DNA from: Azolla caroliniana
Lineage: Eukaryota; Polypodiophyta
Length of the DNA: 64,000 nt
Direction: 5' to 3'
Assembly: GCA_043228905.1 (NCBI GenBank)
Contig: JBHGNT010000015.1
Span: 14,942,001 to 15,006,000, forward strand
Position numbers and translations under genes: made by a program. The notes under the pieces are model-generated. The model was given only the letters and a program-made list of their open reading frames with translations. It did no database searches and was not told where the DNA came from. The stretch's first letter is position 1; every line of letters begins with the position of its first letter. Positions 1 to 10,660 of the stretch are shown one piece after another.

Positions 1-650
1 TCTAGTTGTAGTATCCGGACTGCTAGTAGTTCTTCCCGACTCATCTCTTCCTTCCACGGTAGGACTGTCCATGTCGCGATCGCGGTTTCCGTTGGCATTA
101 CCGGTGCTTGTCTGATCATGAGTTCTGTCGGCATGTAACCGGTTATGGAGCTATGCGTTGTCCGATCCGCCCATAGTGCATACGGGAGCATGTACGGCCA
201 ATCCTTCACCCTCCCGTCGCATGCTTTGGCAAGTGCTTTGACGATCGGACTATGTCCTCGTTCGATTTTCCCGTTGGCCTCCGGATTGTATGCCGTTGTT
301 AGTGTTAATCGAACTCCATGTTTGGTGAAGAATTCCTTAGCTTTATCAAAGTCGAGTTCTCCCCGATCCGCAATCACTTTTCCTACGCACCCGTACCTGC
401 AAAACACCTCCTCCAAAAGAAATTGGCATACCGAAGAACATGTTTTCCTTTGTAGCGCCCGACCTTCTACTTGGTTTGTGAGATCTTCCCGAGCTAACAC
501 CAAGTACTTCTTTTGTCCGATCCCAGTTGGCATGGCTACAATATCGACCATCCATTTGAAGTTGATTGTCGGTGAGAATGTCAGATGTAACTCATCTCGG
601 TGTCGAACTCCGGAGTAGATTTGACACTTCTCGCAGTTTCCCGTGAACTC
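1..650 (-). pseudogene. gypsy integrase catalytic core (partial, open to window edge)
   Basis: An open frame runs leftward from about 650 to the window edge. It begins with the CEKC half of the HHCC zinc finger, then shows the three catalytic acidic residues in context: D in MVDIVAMP, D in IADRGELD and E in NGKIERGH. The HHCC histidines lie across the inserted copia element at about 6040-6075. I see no stop in the roughly 215 codons here, so this domain is better preserved than gag and reverse transcriptase of the same element. It is called a pseudogene because it is physically separated from the rest of its reading frame. The C-terminal part and the 3' LTR lie outside the window. Confidence 0.8.
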
Positions 651-651
651 C

Positions 652-656
652 CCTAT
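652..656. repeat. target-site duplication of copia-1, left copy
   Basis: cctat here is repeated at 5954-5958, directly outside both LTRs. Confidence 0.9.
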
Positions 657-1248
657 TGTAAGGAATAGGCCCTTCTATCCACCTTCTTCTCTCGGCCACA
701 ACCGATTAATCGCGGATCAATGGAGCAGAAAATAGGAAACACACGTAGAAACAAAACGAAGAAACGCGAGTACACAAGGATTAACGTGGAAAACCCTAAA
801 CGGGGAAAAAACCACGGGAGTACAAGACTCCAAACAACACTATACAGAGAAGTATACAATGACGAGCTCCAAGGCGACGACCTTGAGCTCGCTGTCCTCG
901 CCACAGGCGGCGGAAATACACAGAGGCGTCTACCTCTTTCTCTTCGCGCTCTCTCTCTTTCTCTCTCACACGGCTGCTCTCTCTTCACTCCTCTAAAGTG
1001 GAAAAACAGAAAAATGAGAAGCAACAGAAAAACAGTTTGCCCTAAGTCATATTTATACTTATATGACTTTGGGCTATTTACAACTATAGCCTCAGGGGGC
1101 TCGTAGCGAACATATTCACGGATATGTCCCTGCATCCGGATTGCTCTCCGGGTACATTCGTCATCCGGCACCGAAGCCGAAACCGGGCTTGTCGGCATTC
1201 ATCTCCGATATCCGACCATCCCATCCGAAAGGGACCGAAATCCCAACA
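657..1248 (-). repeat. copia-1 3' LTR (592 bp)
   Basis: On the minus strand it starts TGTTGGGATTTCGG and ends CCTTACA. It matches 5362-5953 at all but about one base. It contains a CT-rich run near 945-990 (plus) and a TATA box. Confidence 0.95.
1050..1057 (-). promoter_or_regulatory. TATA box in copia-1 3' LTR
   Basis: TATAAATA on the minus strand, inside an AT-rich stretch, likely marks the U3/R boundary region. A related TATAAATATGAC stretch occurs in the solo LTRs nested in the other two copia elements. Confidence 0.6.
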
Positions 1249-1260
1249 AACTCCCCCTTC
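1249..1260 (-). other. copia-1 polypurine tract
   Basis: GAAGGGGGAGTT on the minus strand directly abuts the 3' LTR, the place for plus-strand priming. The gag-pol stop codon TGA overlaps it by two bases. Confidence 0.85.
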
Positions 1261-4200
1261 ACTTCGGCATGGGATGTCTTTCCAAACCGATCCTCTTCCG
1301 GCATGCTTCCAGCTTGTCGGGTGTGAGCACCTTGGTCAGCATATCCGACCCGTTCTCGTCGGTGTGGATCTTCGTCAGCACGAACTCCTTGTCTTCTATC
1401 CTTTCCCGGATCCAGTGATATCTTCGCTGGATGTGCTTCGTCCGGGAGTGATAGGCTGCGTTCTTCGCAAGGTGGATGGCACTCTGACTGTCGCAGTAGA
1501 GTCGGTACTCCTCTTGCCGGATACCGAGCTCTCTAATGAAGTCCTTCATCCATATTATTTCCTTGCCGGCTTCAACAGCCGCCATGTACTCCGCCTCCGT
1601 GGTTGACAACGCAACCGTCTTCTGCAGCCTCGACTGCCACGAAACAGCTCCCCCTGCATACGTCATCACATACCCTGATGTGGACCGGCTGGTATCTGCA
1701 TCAGCCGACATATCAGAATCAGTAAAGCCTTCGAGTTCGGGCTTACCGGAGCCGAATCGGAGGCACACGTTTGCCGTGCCCTTCAGGTATCGGAGTATCC
1801 ACTTGACCGCGTTCCAGTGCTCTTTGCCGGGATTGCTCATGTACCGGCTCACCACTCCGACTGCATATCCTATGTCCGGTCTCGTACACACCATGGCGTA
1901 CATCAAGCTCCCGACGGCTGAGGCATACGGCACTTCCATCATATCCTCCTTTTCAGCCTTTGTCTTGGGACTTTGCTTGCTGGTCAGCTTGCAGTTTGCC
2001 GGGAGGGTCGATCCGACCGGTCTTGCTTCCGACATGTTGAACCGTTGAAGCACCTTTGTCACGTACTTCTCCTGTGACAGCCACAACTGCTTCTTCTTCC
2101 GGTCCCGGATGATGTGCATCCCTAGTATTTGCCTCGCCGGACCCAGGTCCTTCATTGAGAAGGTTCGGTGAAGAGCCTTCTTCAGCATCCATATCTTGAC
2201 CTGGTCCCGTCCGACGATCAACATGTCGTCCACGTACAGGAGGAGTATTAGGAAGTCTCCTCCTTCAAACTTCTTCACAAACACGCAGTGGTCGGACTGC
2301 GTTTTGAGGTACCCTTCGTCGGTCATGAAGGAGTCGAACTTCCGGTACCATTGCCGGGGAGCCTGCTTCAGTCCGTAAAGGCTCTTCTTCAACCGGCATA
2401 CCAGGTGCTCCTTCCCTTTCTTCTCGAATCCTTCCGGTTGCTGCATGTAGATTTCTTCTTCGAGGTCACCGTGAAGGAATGCTGTCTTCACGTCCATCTG
2501 TTCTACCTCGAGGTCCATGCTTGCCGCTATGCTCAGCACCGTCCGGATGGAGGTCATCTTCACTACCGGGGCAAATATCTCGTCGAAGTCGACGCCCTTC
2601 TTTTGCTGAAACCCCTTCACCACGATCCTGGCTTTGTATCTCGGGGGGTTTCCGGCATCTCCCGGTTTCAGCTTGAACACCCACTTGTTTCGAAGTGCCC
2701 GCTTTCCCTTCGGCAACTCCACAAGTTCATATGTGTGGTTCTCATGCAGGGAATCCATCTCGTCCTGCATGGCACTCAACCACCTGCGGCTCTGGGTGTC
2801 ATGCTTCGCTTCTTCAAAGCTCTCCGGCTCCCCCTCGTCGGTTAGCAGCACGTGCTCTGGTTCCGGAAATCTCCGGGGGGCCCTTCTCTCTCTTAGAGGA
2901 TATCTCCGTTCCGGAGCTTCGGTAACCGGTTCTTCCGATTCTTCTTCATCCGAGACCATTTCGGGATCGGGGCCGGTTCCGGTATCATTTTCATCTTCTT
3001 CGGCCGGTTCTGTGTCTTCACTGTCTTCGGCCGGATCCTCGAGTGCTAACCGGTCCCTTGCCGGTCGGGACTGCTCCTCGTAGAGTTGATCCTCACCGGT
3101 CGACTTGGAGCTCTTCATCTTCTTCTCCGACTCCCAGTCAGCGAGCGTCTTGTTCTCCATGAAGATGATATCACGACTCCGGAATATCTTCTTGTCGACC
3201 GGGTCCCATACTCGGTAGCCGAACTCGTCGTCGCCGTAACCGAGGAATATGCATGGCCGGGTCTTCGGATCTAGCTTTCCTCTCCGGTCCTTTGCCACAT
3301 GCACGTATGCGAGACACCCGAACACCTTCAGATGCCGGTAGGACACTTCCTTACCGGTCCACACTCTCTGCGGCGTGTCTCCGTCCAAAGGTACTGAGGG
3401 TGATCTGTTTATCACGTATGTCGCCGTCGACATTGCCTCAGCCCAAAACCCCTTGGGTAATTTCGCATGCGCCAGCATACTCCGGACCCGCTCCATTATG
3501 GTCCGGTTCATCCTCTCGGCCAGCCCGTTCAGTTCCGGCGTCTTCGGCACAGTAAACTCGAGTCGGATTCCCTTCGAGCGACAGTACTCCTGGAACTGCC
3601 CCCGGTATTCCCCTCCGTTATCCGCTCGTATCGCTTTCAGCTTCTTGCCGGATTCCCTTTCCACTCTCGCGTGGAGTTCTTTGAAGACGGACAACACTTG
3701 GTCCTTTGTCTTCAACGGTGCCGTCCACAGCTTCCGGCTGTGATCATCAATGAATGTCACGAAGTACTGGGCTCCGCCATGTGACTTCGTTTCTACCTGA
3801 CACACATCAGTGTGCACCAACTCCAATGGTGCGCTACGTCTCGTCGGTGGCCTTGAGTGGAAGGAGGTTCGGTTCTGCTTACCGGCCAGGCAATCGGTGC
3901 ACTTCTCCAGGTGCACGTGCTTCACTGGGATGAGGTTGTCTTCTGCAAGCCTCTTCATCCCCTTCTCACTCATGTGGCACAGTCTTTTGTGCCACAGCTC
4001 ACCGGCAGTGTCGGCTGCCACATTCAGCTCTTCCGGACATAACCGGGCATTCATCAGGTACAGTGTGTTGACCTTCCGGGCCCGAACCACTATCAAGCTC
4101 CCCTTGCTGAACTTCATGACACCGTTCCGGATGCTACCCGTGTAGCCTTCATCATCTAGCCTCCCGGCCGAAATCAGGTTCAATCGGACCTCCGGAACGT

Positions 4201-5332
4201 GTCGGACATCTTTCAGCAGCATTTTGCATCCGGTCGGGGTTGTCAACCACACGTCTCCTATGCCGGCAATCCGGCACGTACCTTCATTTCCCATCCGAAC
4301 ACAGCCATGCTCGCCGGCTGTGTAGGATGAGAAGTATCTTCTCTCCGGGGTCAGGTGGAACGATGCTCCGGAATCGACCACCCAGGTCGTCTCATCGCCG
4401 GCAACGTTTAGCTCACCTTCTTCGGTGATGAGCATGATTTCTTCCTCACTTGCCGCGAGTGCCGTTGTTCCTTTCCGGTCTTGCCCTCGCCGATCCGAAC
4501 CTCTCCGGTCCGTGGCTCCCCGGTATGCACCGTTTCTCTCCGGTGACTTCTTCGAGTCGGTGTCGTCGGCTCCGTTGTCTTTTCGGTAATGCCGACAATT
4601 CTTTCGGAAGTGCCCCGGCTTCCCACAGTGGAAGCATGTGGGCCTTCCTCTTGACTGCGACCGGGTCCCCGACTTCTCCCGTCTTTGCGGACTCCGGTTC
4701 CATTGTCTTCCCCGATCCGATTCGGTAAACAGCATCTTCGGGTCGGAGGCCGGTTCCTTATCTCTCCGACGCGCTTCTTCATTCAGAATACTTGTCTTTA
4801 CAGTTTGTAAGGACAAGTTATCTTCGGTGCACGAGGTGCTGAGAGTCACCACCAAGTTCTCCCAGCTTTCCGGCAATGTACACATCAGGATGATGGCTTG
4901 CATTGCATCCTCCAACGGGAACTTGATCGCCGCAAGCTGGTTCACGAATCCCATGAACGTGCTTACGTGTTCCACCATACTCTCGCCGTCCCGATACTTG
5001 AGATTCACAATCTTCCTCATCAGGGAGGTCCGGTTCAACGCATTCTTCCTCTCATAGAGGCCAGACAGCTTCTTCCACATCTCGTATGCGTTGGTGTCGT
5101 TCGCCACATGTTGCAGGACGCTTACGTCGACATATTGTCGGATCGTCGCTACGGCTTTCCGGTTCAGGAGCTTCCACTCCGACTCAAGTACCCCCTTCGG
5201 TATTTCCGACCTGTCAATCGGTTCGTACAGGTCCCGAACAATCAGAAGATCCTCCATCTTGATCTTCCAGTCGGCGTAATTCTGTGCATTCAGCACCATC
5301 ATCATCGGCTGCCCGCTGCCGCCGCCTTCCAT
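1259..5332 (-). CDS. copia-1 Gag-Pol polyprotein, intact
   Basis: One open frame of 1357 codons encodes the whole replication machinery. I place the start at the ATG giving MEGGGSGQPMMM, because the longer open frame upstream runs through the primer site into the LTR. From this start: gag to about residue 220; zinc knuckle CFHCGKPGHFRKNC near 233-246; aspartic protease WVVDSGASF near 320; integrase with an HHCC finger (LWHKRLCHM, then CTDC) and catalytic D, D, E in VHTDVC, IRADNGGEY and ELNGLAER; reverse transcriptase with YVDD near 1033; RNase H from about 1200, with CDSQSAIHLAKN. No stop, frameshift or lost catalytic residue was found. Known copia polyproteins are of similar length. Of the three copia elements here, only this one looks functional. 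Confidence 0.95.
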   Translation of the reverse strand: MEGGGSGQPMMMVLNAQNYADWKIKMEDLLIVRDLYEPIDRSEIPKGVLESEWKLLNRKAVATIRQYVDVSVLQHVANDTNAYEMWKKLSGLYERKNALNRTSLMRKIVNLKYRDGESMVEHVSTFMGFVNQLAAIKFPLEDAMQAIILMCTLPESWENLVVTLSTSCTEDNLSLQTVKTSILNEEARRRDKEPASDPKMLFTESDRGRQWNRSPQRREKSGTRSQSRGRPTCFHCGKPGHFRKNCRHYRKDNGADDTDSKKSPERNGAYRGATDRRGSDRRGQDRKGTTALAASEEEIMLITEEGELNVAGDETTWVVDSGASFHLTPERRYFSSYTAGEHGCVRMGNEGTCRIAGIGDVWLTTPTGCKMLLKDVRHVPEVRLNLISAGRLDDEGYTGSIRNGVMKFSKGSLIVVRARKVNTLYLMNARLCPEELNVAADTAGELWHKRLCHMSEKGMKRLAEDNLIPVKHVHLEKCTDCLAGKQNRTSFHSRPPTRRSAPLELVHTDVCQVETKSHGGAQYFVTFIDDHSRKLWTAPLKTKDQVLSVFKELHARVERESGKKLKAIRADNGGEYRGQFQEYCRSKGIRLEFTVPKTPELNGLAERMNRTIMERVRSMLAHAKLPKGFWAEAMSTATYVINRSPSVPLDGDTPQRVWTGKEVSYRHLKVFGCLAYVHVAKDRRGKLDPKTRPCIFLGYGDDEFGYRVWDPVDKKIFRSRDIIFMENKTLADWESEKKMKSSKSTGEDQLYEEQSRPARDRLALEDPAEDSEDTEPAEEDENDTGTGPDPEMVSDEEESEEPVTEAPERRYPLRERRAPRRFPEPEHVLLTDEGEPESFEEAKHDTQSRRWLSAMQDEMDSLHENHTYELVELPKGKRALRNKWVFKLKPGDAGNPPRYKARIVVKGFQQKKGVDFDEIFAPVVKMTSIRTVLSIAASMDLEVEQMDVKTAFLHGDLEEEIYMQQPEGFEKKGKEHLVCRLKKSLYGLKQAPRQWYRKFDSFMTDEGYLKTQSDHCVFVKKFEGGDFLILLLYVDDMLIVGRDQVKIWMLKKALHRTFSMKDLGPARQILGMHIIRDRKKKQLWLSQEKYVTKVLQRFNMSEARPVGSTLPANCKLTSKQSPKTKAEKEDMMEVPYASAVGSLMYAMVCTRPDIGYAVGVVSRYMSNPGKEHWNAVKWILRYLKGTANVCLRFGSGKPELEGFTDSDMSADADTSRSTSGYVMTYAGGAVSWQSRLQKTVALSTTEAEYMAAVEAGKEIIWMKDFIRELGIRQEEYRLYCDSQSAIHLAKNAAYHSRTKHIQRRYHWIRERIEDKEFVLTKIHTDENGSDMLTKVLTPDKLEACRKRIGLERHPMPK

Positions 5333-5346
5333 TTTCTGCAACAGTC

Positions 5347-5358
5347 GCTCTGATACCA
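5347..5358 (-). promoter_or_regulatory. copia-1 primer binding site, initiator tRNA-Met
   Basis: TGGTATCAGAGC on the minus strand, 3 nt after the 5' LTR, is the standard plant copia primer site complementary to the initiator tRNA-Met 3' end. Confidence 0.92.
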
Positions 5359-5361
5359 GTT

Positions 5362-5953
5362 TGTAAGGAATAGGCCCTTCTATCCACCTTCTTCTCTCGG
5401 CCACAACCGATTAATCGCGGATCAATGGAGCAGAAAATAGGAAACACACGTAGAAACAAAACGAAGAAACGCGAGTACACAAGGATTAACGTGGAAAACC
5501 CTAAACGGGGAAAAAACCACGGGAGTACAAGACTCCAAACAACACTATACAGAGAAGTATACAATGACGAGCTCCAAGGCGACGACCTTGAGCTCGCTGT
5601 CCTCGCCACAGGCGGCGGAAATACACAGAGGCGTCTACCTCTTTCTCTTCGCGCTCTCTCTCTTTCTCTCTCACACGGCTGCTCTCTCTTCACTCCTCTA
5701 AAGTGGAAAAACAGAAAAATGAGAAGCAACAGAAAAACAGTTTGCCCTAAGTCATATTTATACTTATATGACTTTGGGCTATTTACAACTATAGCCTCAG
5801 GGGGCTCGTAGCGAACATATTCACGGATATGTCCCTGCATCCGGATCGCTCTCCGGGTACATTCGTCATCCGGCACCGAAGCCGAAACCGGGCTTGTCGG
5901 CATTCATCTCCGATATCCGACCATCCCATCCGAAAGGGACCGAAATCCCAACA
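5362..5953 (-). repeat. copia-1 5' LTR (592 bp)
   Basis: Near-identical partner of 657-1248 and followed by the primer binding site. It should carry the element's promoter; the TATAAATA box is at 5755-5762 on the minus strand. Confidence 0.95.
5755..5762 (-). promoter_or_regulatory. TATA box in copia-1 5' LTR
   Basis: TATAAATA at the position equivalent to the copy in the 3' LTR; the likely promoter of the gag-pol transcript. Confidence 0.6.
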
Positions 5954-5958
5954 CCTAT
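5954..5958. repeat. target-site duplication of copia-1, right copy
   Basis: cctat, matching 652-656. Confidence 0.9.
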
Positions 5959-6092
5959 ATCTTTGTACATGTTCTTCCACCAATATTTTTGTTTGATTTT
6001 CACAAAAGTTGCCCATGTTCCTCGATGTCCAGCCCAATCGGATTCGTGAAATTCAGACATCACAAAAGCTTTCTCCGTCGTATTCTTTTTCC
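5954..6092 (-). pseudogene. gypsy integrase zinc-finger fragment
   Basis: The minus strand encodes FHESDWAGHRGTW followed by KYWWKNMYKD, the HH half of the integrase HHCC finger and the WW-containing linker usual in Ty3/gypsy integrases. The CC half is at about 630 beyond the copia insertion. Between this piece and RNase H (about 6092-6101) the frame is disturbed; a related copy at 26.7 kb has a longer linker there, so a deletion is likely. Confidence 0.8.
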
Positions 6093-6100
6093 CGGAATTC

Positions 6101-7844
6101 TCAGATTACGTTCACCCGGCATATGTGCTCCGAAGCAAAGTAGTCTTCGGAAACTTCTTCATTATCGGATTCGGTTATGTCATCTCCGAACCGCACCCTT
6201 GATAGCATATCCGCTACTGCGTTGTCTTTTCCGGAGATGTGTCGTACCTCCGGATTAAGTGACTTAACATATGCAATCCACCTTAGCATAGCCACATCCG
6301 GTATCGTGCAACACCGCATCATCCTGAGTATCGGAAGACAATCCGTTTCGATCACTACTTCGGCTCCGATCAAATAATCTCGATCCGATTTGATTGCCGA
6401 CACGACTCCCCATAATTCTCTTTTGACTTGTGCATATCCGCGTTGCCTTTTGTTGAGAACCTTTGCTCCGAATCGGATTGGATACCGCGAACCATCCGAG
6501 TCAGCTTGATTGATGACCCATCCGATTCCGGTTGGACTTGTGTCAACCATTACTATGATGGGTTGGTCATAGTTCGGCTTCTTTAGTGCTTTTTACCTCC
6601 GTAGTGATTTCTTGAGCTTCTTCATGGCTTTGGTATGCTCCGGTTTCCATTCAAACTTCTTACCCTTCCGCAACAAGTGATAGAGTGGGTCCGCAATATG
6701 TGCATAGTGCGGAATCCATATGTGATAGAATGCACATGCTCCAAGAAACCTTCGGACTTCGGATTGTGACTTGCATACTTCTTTCATAGCTTGAATCGCA
6801 TCGATCTTGGTTGGTGATGGTCTTCGGCCGTAGGGCCCACATAGATGTCCGACTACCAATATTTCTTCTTGCCCGAATGCCGATTTCTCACCGGAAAGTG
6901 TTAGGTGCACATCTTCTAACTTTCGAAGCACTTTCTCGCAATCACAAATATGGTCTACTACGAACTTTCGGCATCCCCGATCATCGATAGTTTCATCTTT
7001 TTCTTCTACCGTGCATCCTTTCATCGGAATGTCATCTAGGAATGGCATCGTTATCTCCGGAATGCAGTCTTGAAGCACCTTGTTCATTGCATTCATCATA
7101 TGTGGGACCGAGTTCGTCGCCCCTTGTCGTAGCGTACACATCCGAACTAATCCTATTGATGTCTGCATGGTAGTGATGTCTCGGCTCTCCACGGCTAGTT
7201 GGAATTGGTCATACCCCGAGCATAGGTCTCCGATGGAGTATATCGCACGACTGGCAAATGCTTCCGCAAATTCGTCCACTATCAGACTGACTCCGGAGTT
7301 CCGGATCGTGACCTTGTTCACCGGTTGCAAATCTTGAATAAATCGGAGCGTTCGATGGCTCTACAATCCCCATCCCCACCTTTTCCTTGAGCAAGTCCAT
7401 GATTTTCGGAATATGTGCCGGTGGCACCGGAATCGGCTTTAGGTTCCACGACACATGGTCAATCGTGAAGATCACCATCGGCTCCACTATCTTTGGGTCA
7501 ACGCATCCTATTTCTTTCGATGTAAATGAAAATTCTCTCCCATGTCTCTCTAGCATCCCACGGAATCGTTCTTCTTCATTCTTTAATAGGAACCCACCTC
7601 GACCTATCCGAAGTTTCTTCCGGGTCTCATCCATGAAGGCATGTCCGATATCCATGGACTTTGGAAGTGTCGGATCCCCCGAGACTTCGTTCCTCTTTTG
7701 TTCGCTATCGGCGGGTAACAGTCCCGCGGCCGGTTTCACTTTCTTCTGCACGGTCTTGTATTTCATACTTACCATTGCTTCTTCTTTGCGGAGCGCATCT
7801 GGCCCCATTTTCACAATGATCTCGTATGTCTCGACCGATTCCAC
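6101..7844 (-). pseudogene. gypsy reverse transcriptase and RNase H, disrupted
   Basis: Two frames cover the region. 7844-7330 gives the conserved N-terminal part of reverse transcriptase, ending in a motif around IVEPSNAPI; a frameshift near 7330-7345 leads to the palm (7330-6593), with motifs around SIGDLCSGYDQFQL and FLDDIPMKG. The second aspartate pair is present. A TAA at 6591-6593 interrupts the same frame, after which RNase H continues (6550-6101), with IETDCLPILRMM and HISGKDNAVADMLSRV. The enzyme would copy element RNA to DNA and remove the RNA strand. With a frameshift and a nonsense codon it cannot be made whole. RNase H resembles the fragment at 26.43-26.89 kb. Confidence 0.85.
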
Positions 7845-8143
7845 CGGGACTACCCGGTCTCCCTGGCTTGTATCTTCAGCGAGCTCTTAAAGCCGTTGTA
7901 GCGTGCTCCCATAGAACACTTCTTCGACTATTCCCACGATTTCGTGATCTTCTTTTATTATTGATGCCGACCGTAACTTATCCTACACTTTTCGCTATTC
8001 TTTCTTCATTTCTCCAGTTACGGCCGTGTACGTAGATGCCCCATCCGGACCGATTCGTACCTGTTTTGCTCCGAGAGTTTTCTTCCTGTGTGGGGTATTA
8101 GGGCTTCTCGGACTATCACTTCCCCACTCCCCAATAGTCCGCT

Positions 8144-8545
8144 CTAAAAATCCATCCTTGTTTGGGACAAGAGCTCTCTCTTGTTCCTTTCATGATTTGC
8201 CGGCACAGTTAGGAATTGGACGAATTTTCCTCCGCTTTGGCTCCGAATTTGTGCGAAAGCCGCACCGCTATCGAGCACCTTTGTCTCCATCCGTGAAGCC
8301 GTGATAAAGGGTTGCCCGAGGATCATGGAGTGTGAGACCTCGTCTTGTACGAAGAAATTTTGGTCGATCTCGACATCCCTGATCTTCACCATCACATCCG
8401 GACAAGCTGCAAATAGATCTTCCGTTGCTTTAGTGGCCGCCCGGATCTTCCATCCATGATTGTTGTTAATAAGCCACTTCCCCTTCCGGTAGAACTCCTT
8501 AGACATCAAATTGATCTCCGATCCGTGATCAATCAATGCTAGCAC
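8144..8545 (-). pseudogene. gypsy aspartic protease domain
   Basis: The minus-strand frame contains LALIDHGSEINLMS, then a hydrophobic flap-like stretch and MILGQPFITA. This fits a retropepsin in which the catalytic triad reads D-H-G rather than D-S/T-G. I recall DHGSEINLMS as usual in one group of gypsy elements, so the histidine may be normal rather than a lesion. The protein ends at 8144 and is out of frame with reverse transcriptase. Confidence 0.65.
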
Positions 8546-8596
8546 GGGCTCTTTGATGTTGCCGATTCGAACCGGAGTCTCGGTAGTTGCACGCGC

Positions 8597-10150
8597 CTAG
8601 TGTGGCTTTGTATAGTGGGAATTCGGTATCTCGTCCTCCACTTCGGTGTCATTCATCAGAACGGCATTTGCATTCACCATCGGCACATTTTCCTCCGTAC
8701 TTTGTCTTTTTCTCTTCACGAGATCCACAAGAAGATCGTGGAACTCCTTCTTTGCTATTCCGAGTAAATCCCGAAGCGAAAATTCTACCCGGCTATCAAG
8801 GATTCTCTCTTCGAACGCCTTTTTCAAGTCCGTTTGTTGTTCGATGTCCGAGGAAAGCTTGAATGCCGGAATCGTCTTTTCTTTTCCCTTCCCTCCGGAG
8901 TTCCAGATTGCTGGTGTCTTTGATGGTCCGTGCGTCATCGTTTTTCATCCACATACACTTCATGCAATTGACATAGCGCATGTACGCTATTCTTATCTAT
9001 GGGGCACTCCCATCCCGTCACTTCCTGGATACATTCCGCGGAGCTTCGGAGTTCATCATGGTCAGCTTTCTTCGAAATTTCTAACACATCCGGCCAAAAA
9101 GACGCCTTTGCTGTAGATGACTCCCCCACACGTATTCCCGCGGTTATCGCATAATTGTCTTTCGCCGCGATCTCCTCCTCTAGGACCTTCTTCATGCCGC
9201 CTTTCCAGAAGTTCGGTCGGAGTGGCTTCCGAGAATCCATCGAATGAATCCAATTTCCCTCTTAGTAGATACGATCCTGTCGTAGTGGCTCCTTGTGCTC
9301 GTCGCAATCTCTTCGATCATGTACTTGGAACTTGTGGGACGGTCTTCCATCTTCTTCACCATCGCGATTTTCAGATTCTCCATCTCCTTCAGCAATTGCT
9401 CCACTGTGGTTGCGTCGATTCCCTTCTCGGTTGTAGTCTCCCGAGCCCGCGGTTGATGGTCATCCGATCCGGATCTCAGTTTCGGAATCGGTTCGGAAAC
9501 CCTATTTTCTTCATTGGCAAGCCATTGCCCCCTCTTTGTGTATCGCGCGACGATATCCCGCACGCTTTCCCATGCTTTGGTGAGGCCACTGTCGGTAGTC
9601 GTGTCCTCTAGAAGCACTCCAAGATTCTTCCGGTCCCGGACGTCTACGGCTCGTAAGAACATGATAACTTTGTCCGATGCGAGGATAGCTTGATCTCTCG
9701 CAAACAACCTCTCGAACCGACTTTCGAATGCCGAAAACACATCGAGGACCTTCATCCCCTTGTCCGGCGTTTCCACCTAATCTTTGAATCCTCTCCGCGT
9801 TGCCTTGGGGGAGTCCTCGATAGCGAATGTGGTCTTCAGTGCCTCTTCAAACGCTTCCCACGTCAGATTTGTTGTTGTAGCTTGTGGATACTTGGTTGAA
9901 GCCCGTCGGTAGCCATCTGGTTGAAGGATGTCACTTGCAGTCCTTCCGAAATCCTGCACTGTATCATTTCCTCCTTGTAGTCCCGAAGATAGCATGATAC
10001 GTCCTTTCCGTTGAATTGCCCGATCCGTTGCACGAGCCGATCTACTGCCGCCGCTATCTCCGACATCGCACGTTGTTCTTGAAGCATCTGCTCGAACATC
10101 ATCATCATGTTGTTAGCCTCTGGTTCATTTTCCATCTCCTTGCCACCCAT
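8597..10150 (-). pseudogene. gypsy Gag and Gag-protease linker, disrupted
   Basis: Gag starts near 10150 (MGGKEMENEPEAN) with FNGKDVSCYLRDYKEEM, a pattern seen at the start of gypsy capsid domains. A frameshift lies between about 9995 and 9863, and a TAG at 9777-9779 interrupts the next segment (LTWEAFEEALKTTFAIED, then VLDVFSAFESRFERLF). Further frames at 9240-8935 and 8938-8597 continue the linker; the last carries AFEERILDSRVEFSLRDLLG, which I recall from plant gypsy polyproteins. No zinc knuckle is visible. Capsid assembly from this copy is impossible. Confidence 0.75.
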
Positions 10151-10199
10151 GTTAACGTCGGGTTCACCAATTGTGTCGTGTCGTTCGGCACCGGATCAT

Positions 10200-10640
10200 T
10201 GCGTGACTCGGGTGGGAACCACTGAGCTTCTGGACTAGGAGAAAAGAAAATTCTAAGGCAATGAAGAATATGAAATATGTTGTAAGAAAGAAAGATATGA
10301 AAAACTCATGAATCCCACGAGTATAGTGTATTAGTGAGTACTCAGATTAAGAGAGAAAATAGTTAGCAAATTCGTGAATCCCACGATTATATTATATTAA
10401 TCCACCCTTGTAAAATAAGTATCAGCCACTATACATCTTTTTCTCTCCCTTATATAGTGTTGGAAGAGTCTAAGTTTATCACATGCAAGCATCATGCTTT
10501 TCCTAACTTTAGTTTTCATGCACACTGCATGTGCATGATTAACTTTCTATCCCATCTTTTCTTTTAACTTGAGTGTGTACGTATGAATAACTTTTTGTAC
10601 CATGCATATGTAGAACATTTACATGGGATAATGTTTAGTA
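10200..10640 (-). repeat. gypsy 5' LTR (approximate limits)
   Basis: Read on the minus strand, this AT-rich segment ends with CTAGTCCAGAAGCTCAGTGG followed by a GAACCCGACG stretch and the gag ATG. It is similar to plus-strand sequence at about 27100-27470 (for example CTCAGCGGTTTCCACC and the nearby 'cgtgggattcacga' type repeats), which also follows gypsy RNase H sequence. CACTATATAAGGG near 10450 is a plausible TATA box. Ends are not exact. Confidence 0.55.
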
Positions 10641-10660
10641 TAACTTTAAAATTCATAATA

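Larger units (their letters stand above)
657..5953 (-). mobile_element. copia-1: full-length, apparently intact Ty1/copia retrotransposon
   Basis: This 5297-bp element on the minus strand has two 592-bp LTRs that begin TGTTGGG and end TTACA, a 5-bp target duplication (cctat), an initiator tRNA-Met primer site, a polypurine tract and one uninterrupted gag-pol frame. By eye I find a single LTR difference (t at about 1141 against c at about 5846), so insertion is recent. Domain order gag, protease, integrase, reverse transcriptase, RNase H defines copia; the RNase H and integrase wording looks Tork/Tnt1-like, which is an inference. It is inserted in the integrase region of an older gypsy element. 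It may be able to transpose on its own. Confidence 0.95.
1..10640 (-). mobile_element. Ty3/gypsy retrotransposon, degraded, interrupted by a copia element
   Basis: Reading the minus strand from about 10640 down, the order is LTR, gag, protease, reverse transcriptase, RNase H and integrase, the Ty3/gypsy order. The element runs off the left edge, so its 3' LTR is not seen. It is broken by the copia element at 657-5953, which sits between the zinc-binding and catalytic parts of integrase. Removing that element and one copy of the 5-bp target duplication (cctat on plus) leaves the integrase frame open across the junction. Gag and reverse transcriptase carry stops and frameshifts of their own, so the gypsy copy is dead, whereas integrase still has its catalytic residues. 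The 5' boundary is approximate. Confidence 0.85.

Noticed and set aside
653-1198. Open frames of 181 and 229 residues in the copia-1 LTRs (also 5214-5903)
   Set aside because: They lie in repeated LTR and primer-site sequence, duplicate each other and show no domain; treated as chance frames.
1124-5353. Many plus-strand open frames opposite copia-1
   Set aside because: They are antisense shadows of a GC-rich intact gag-pol frame.
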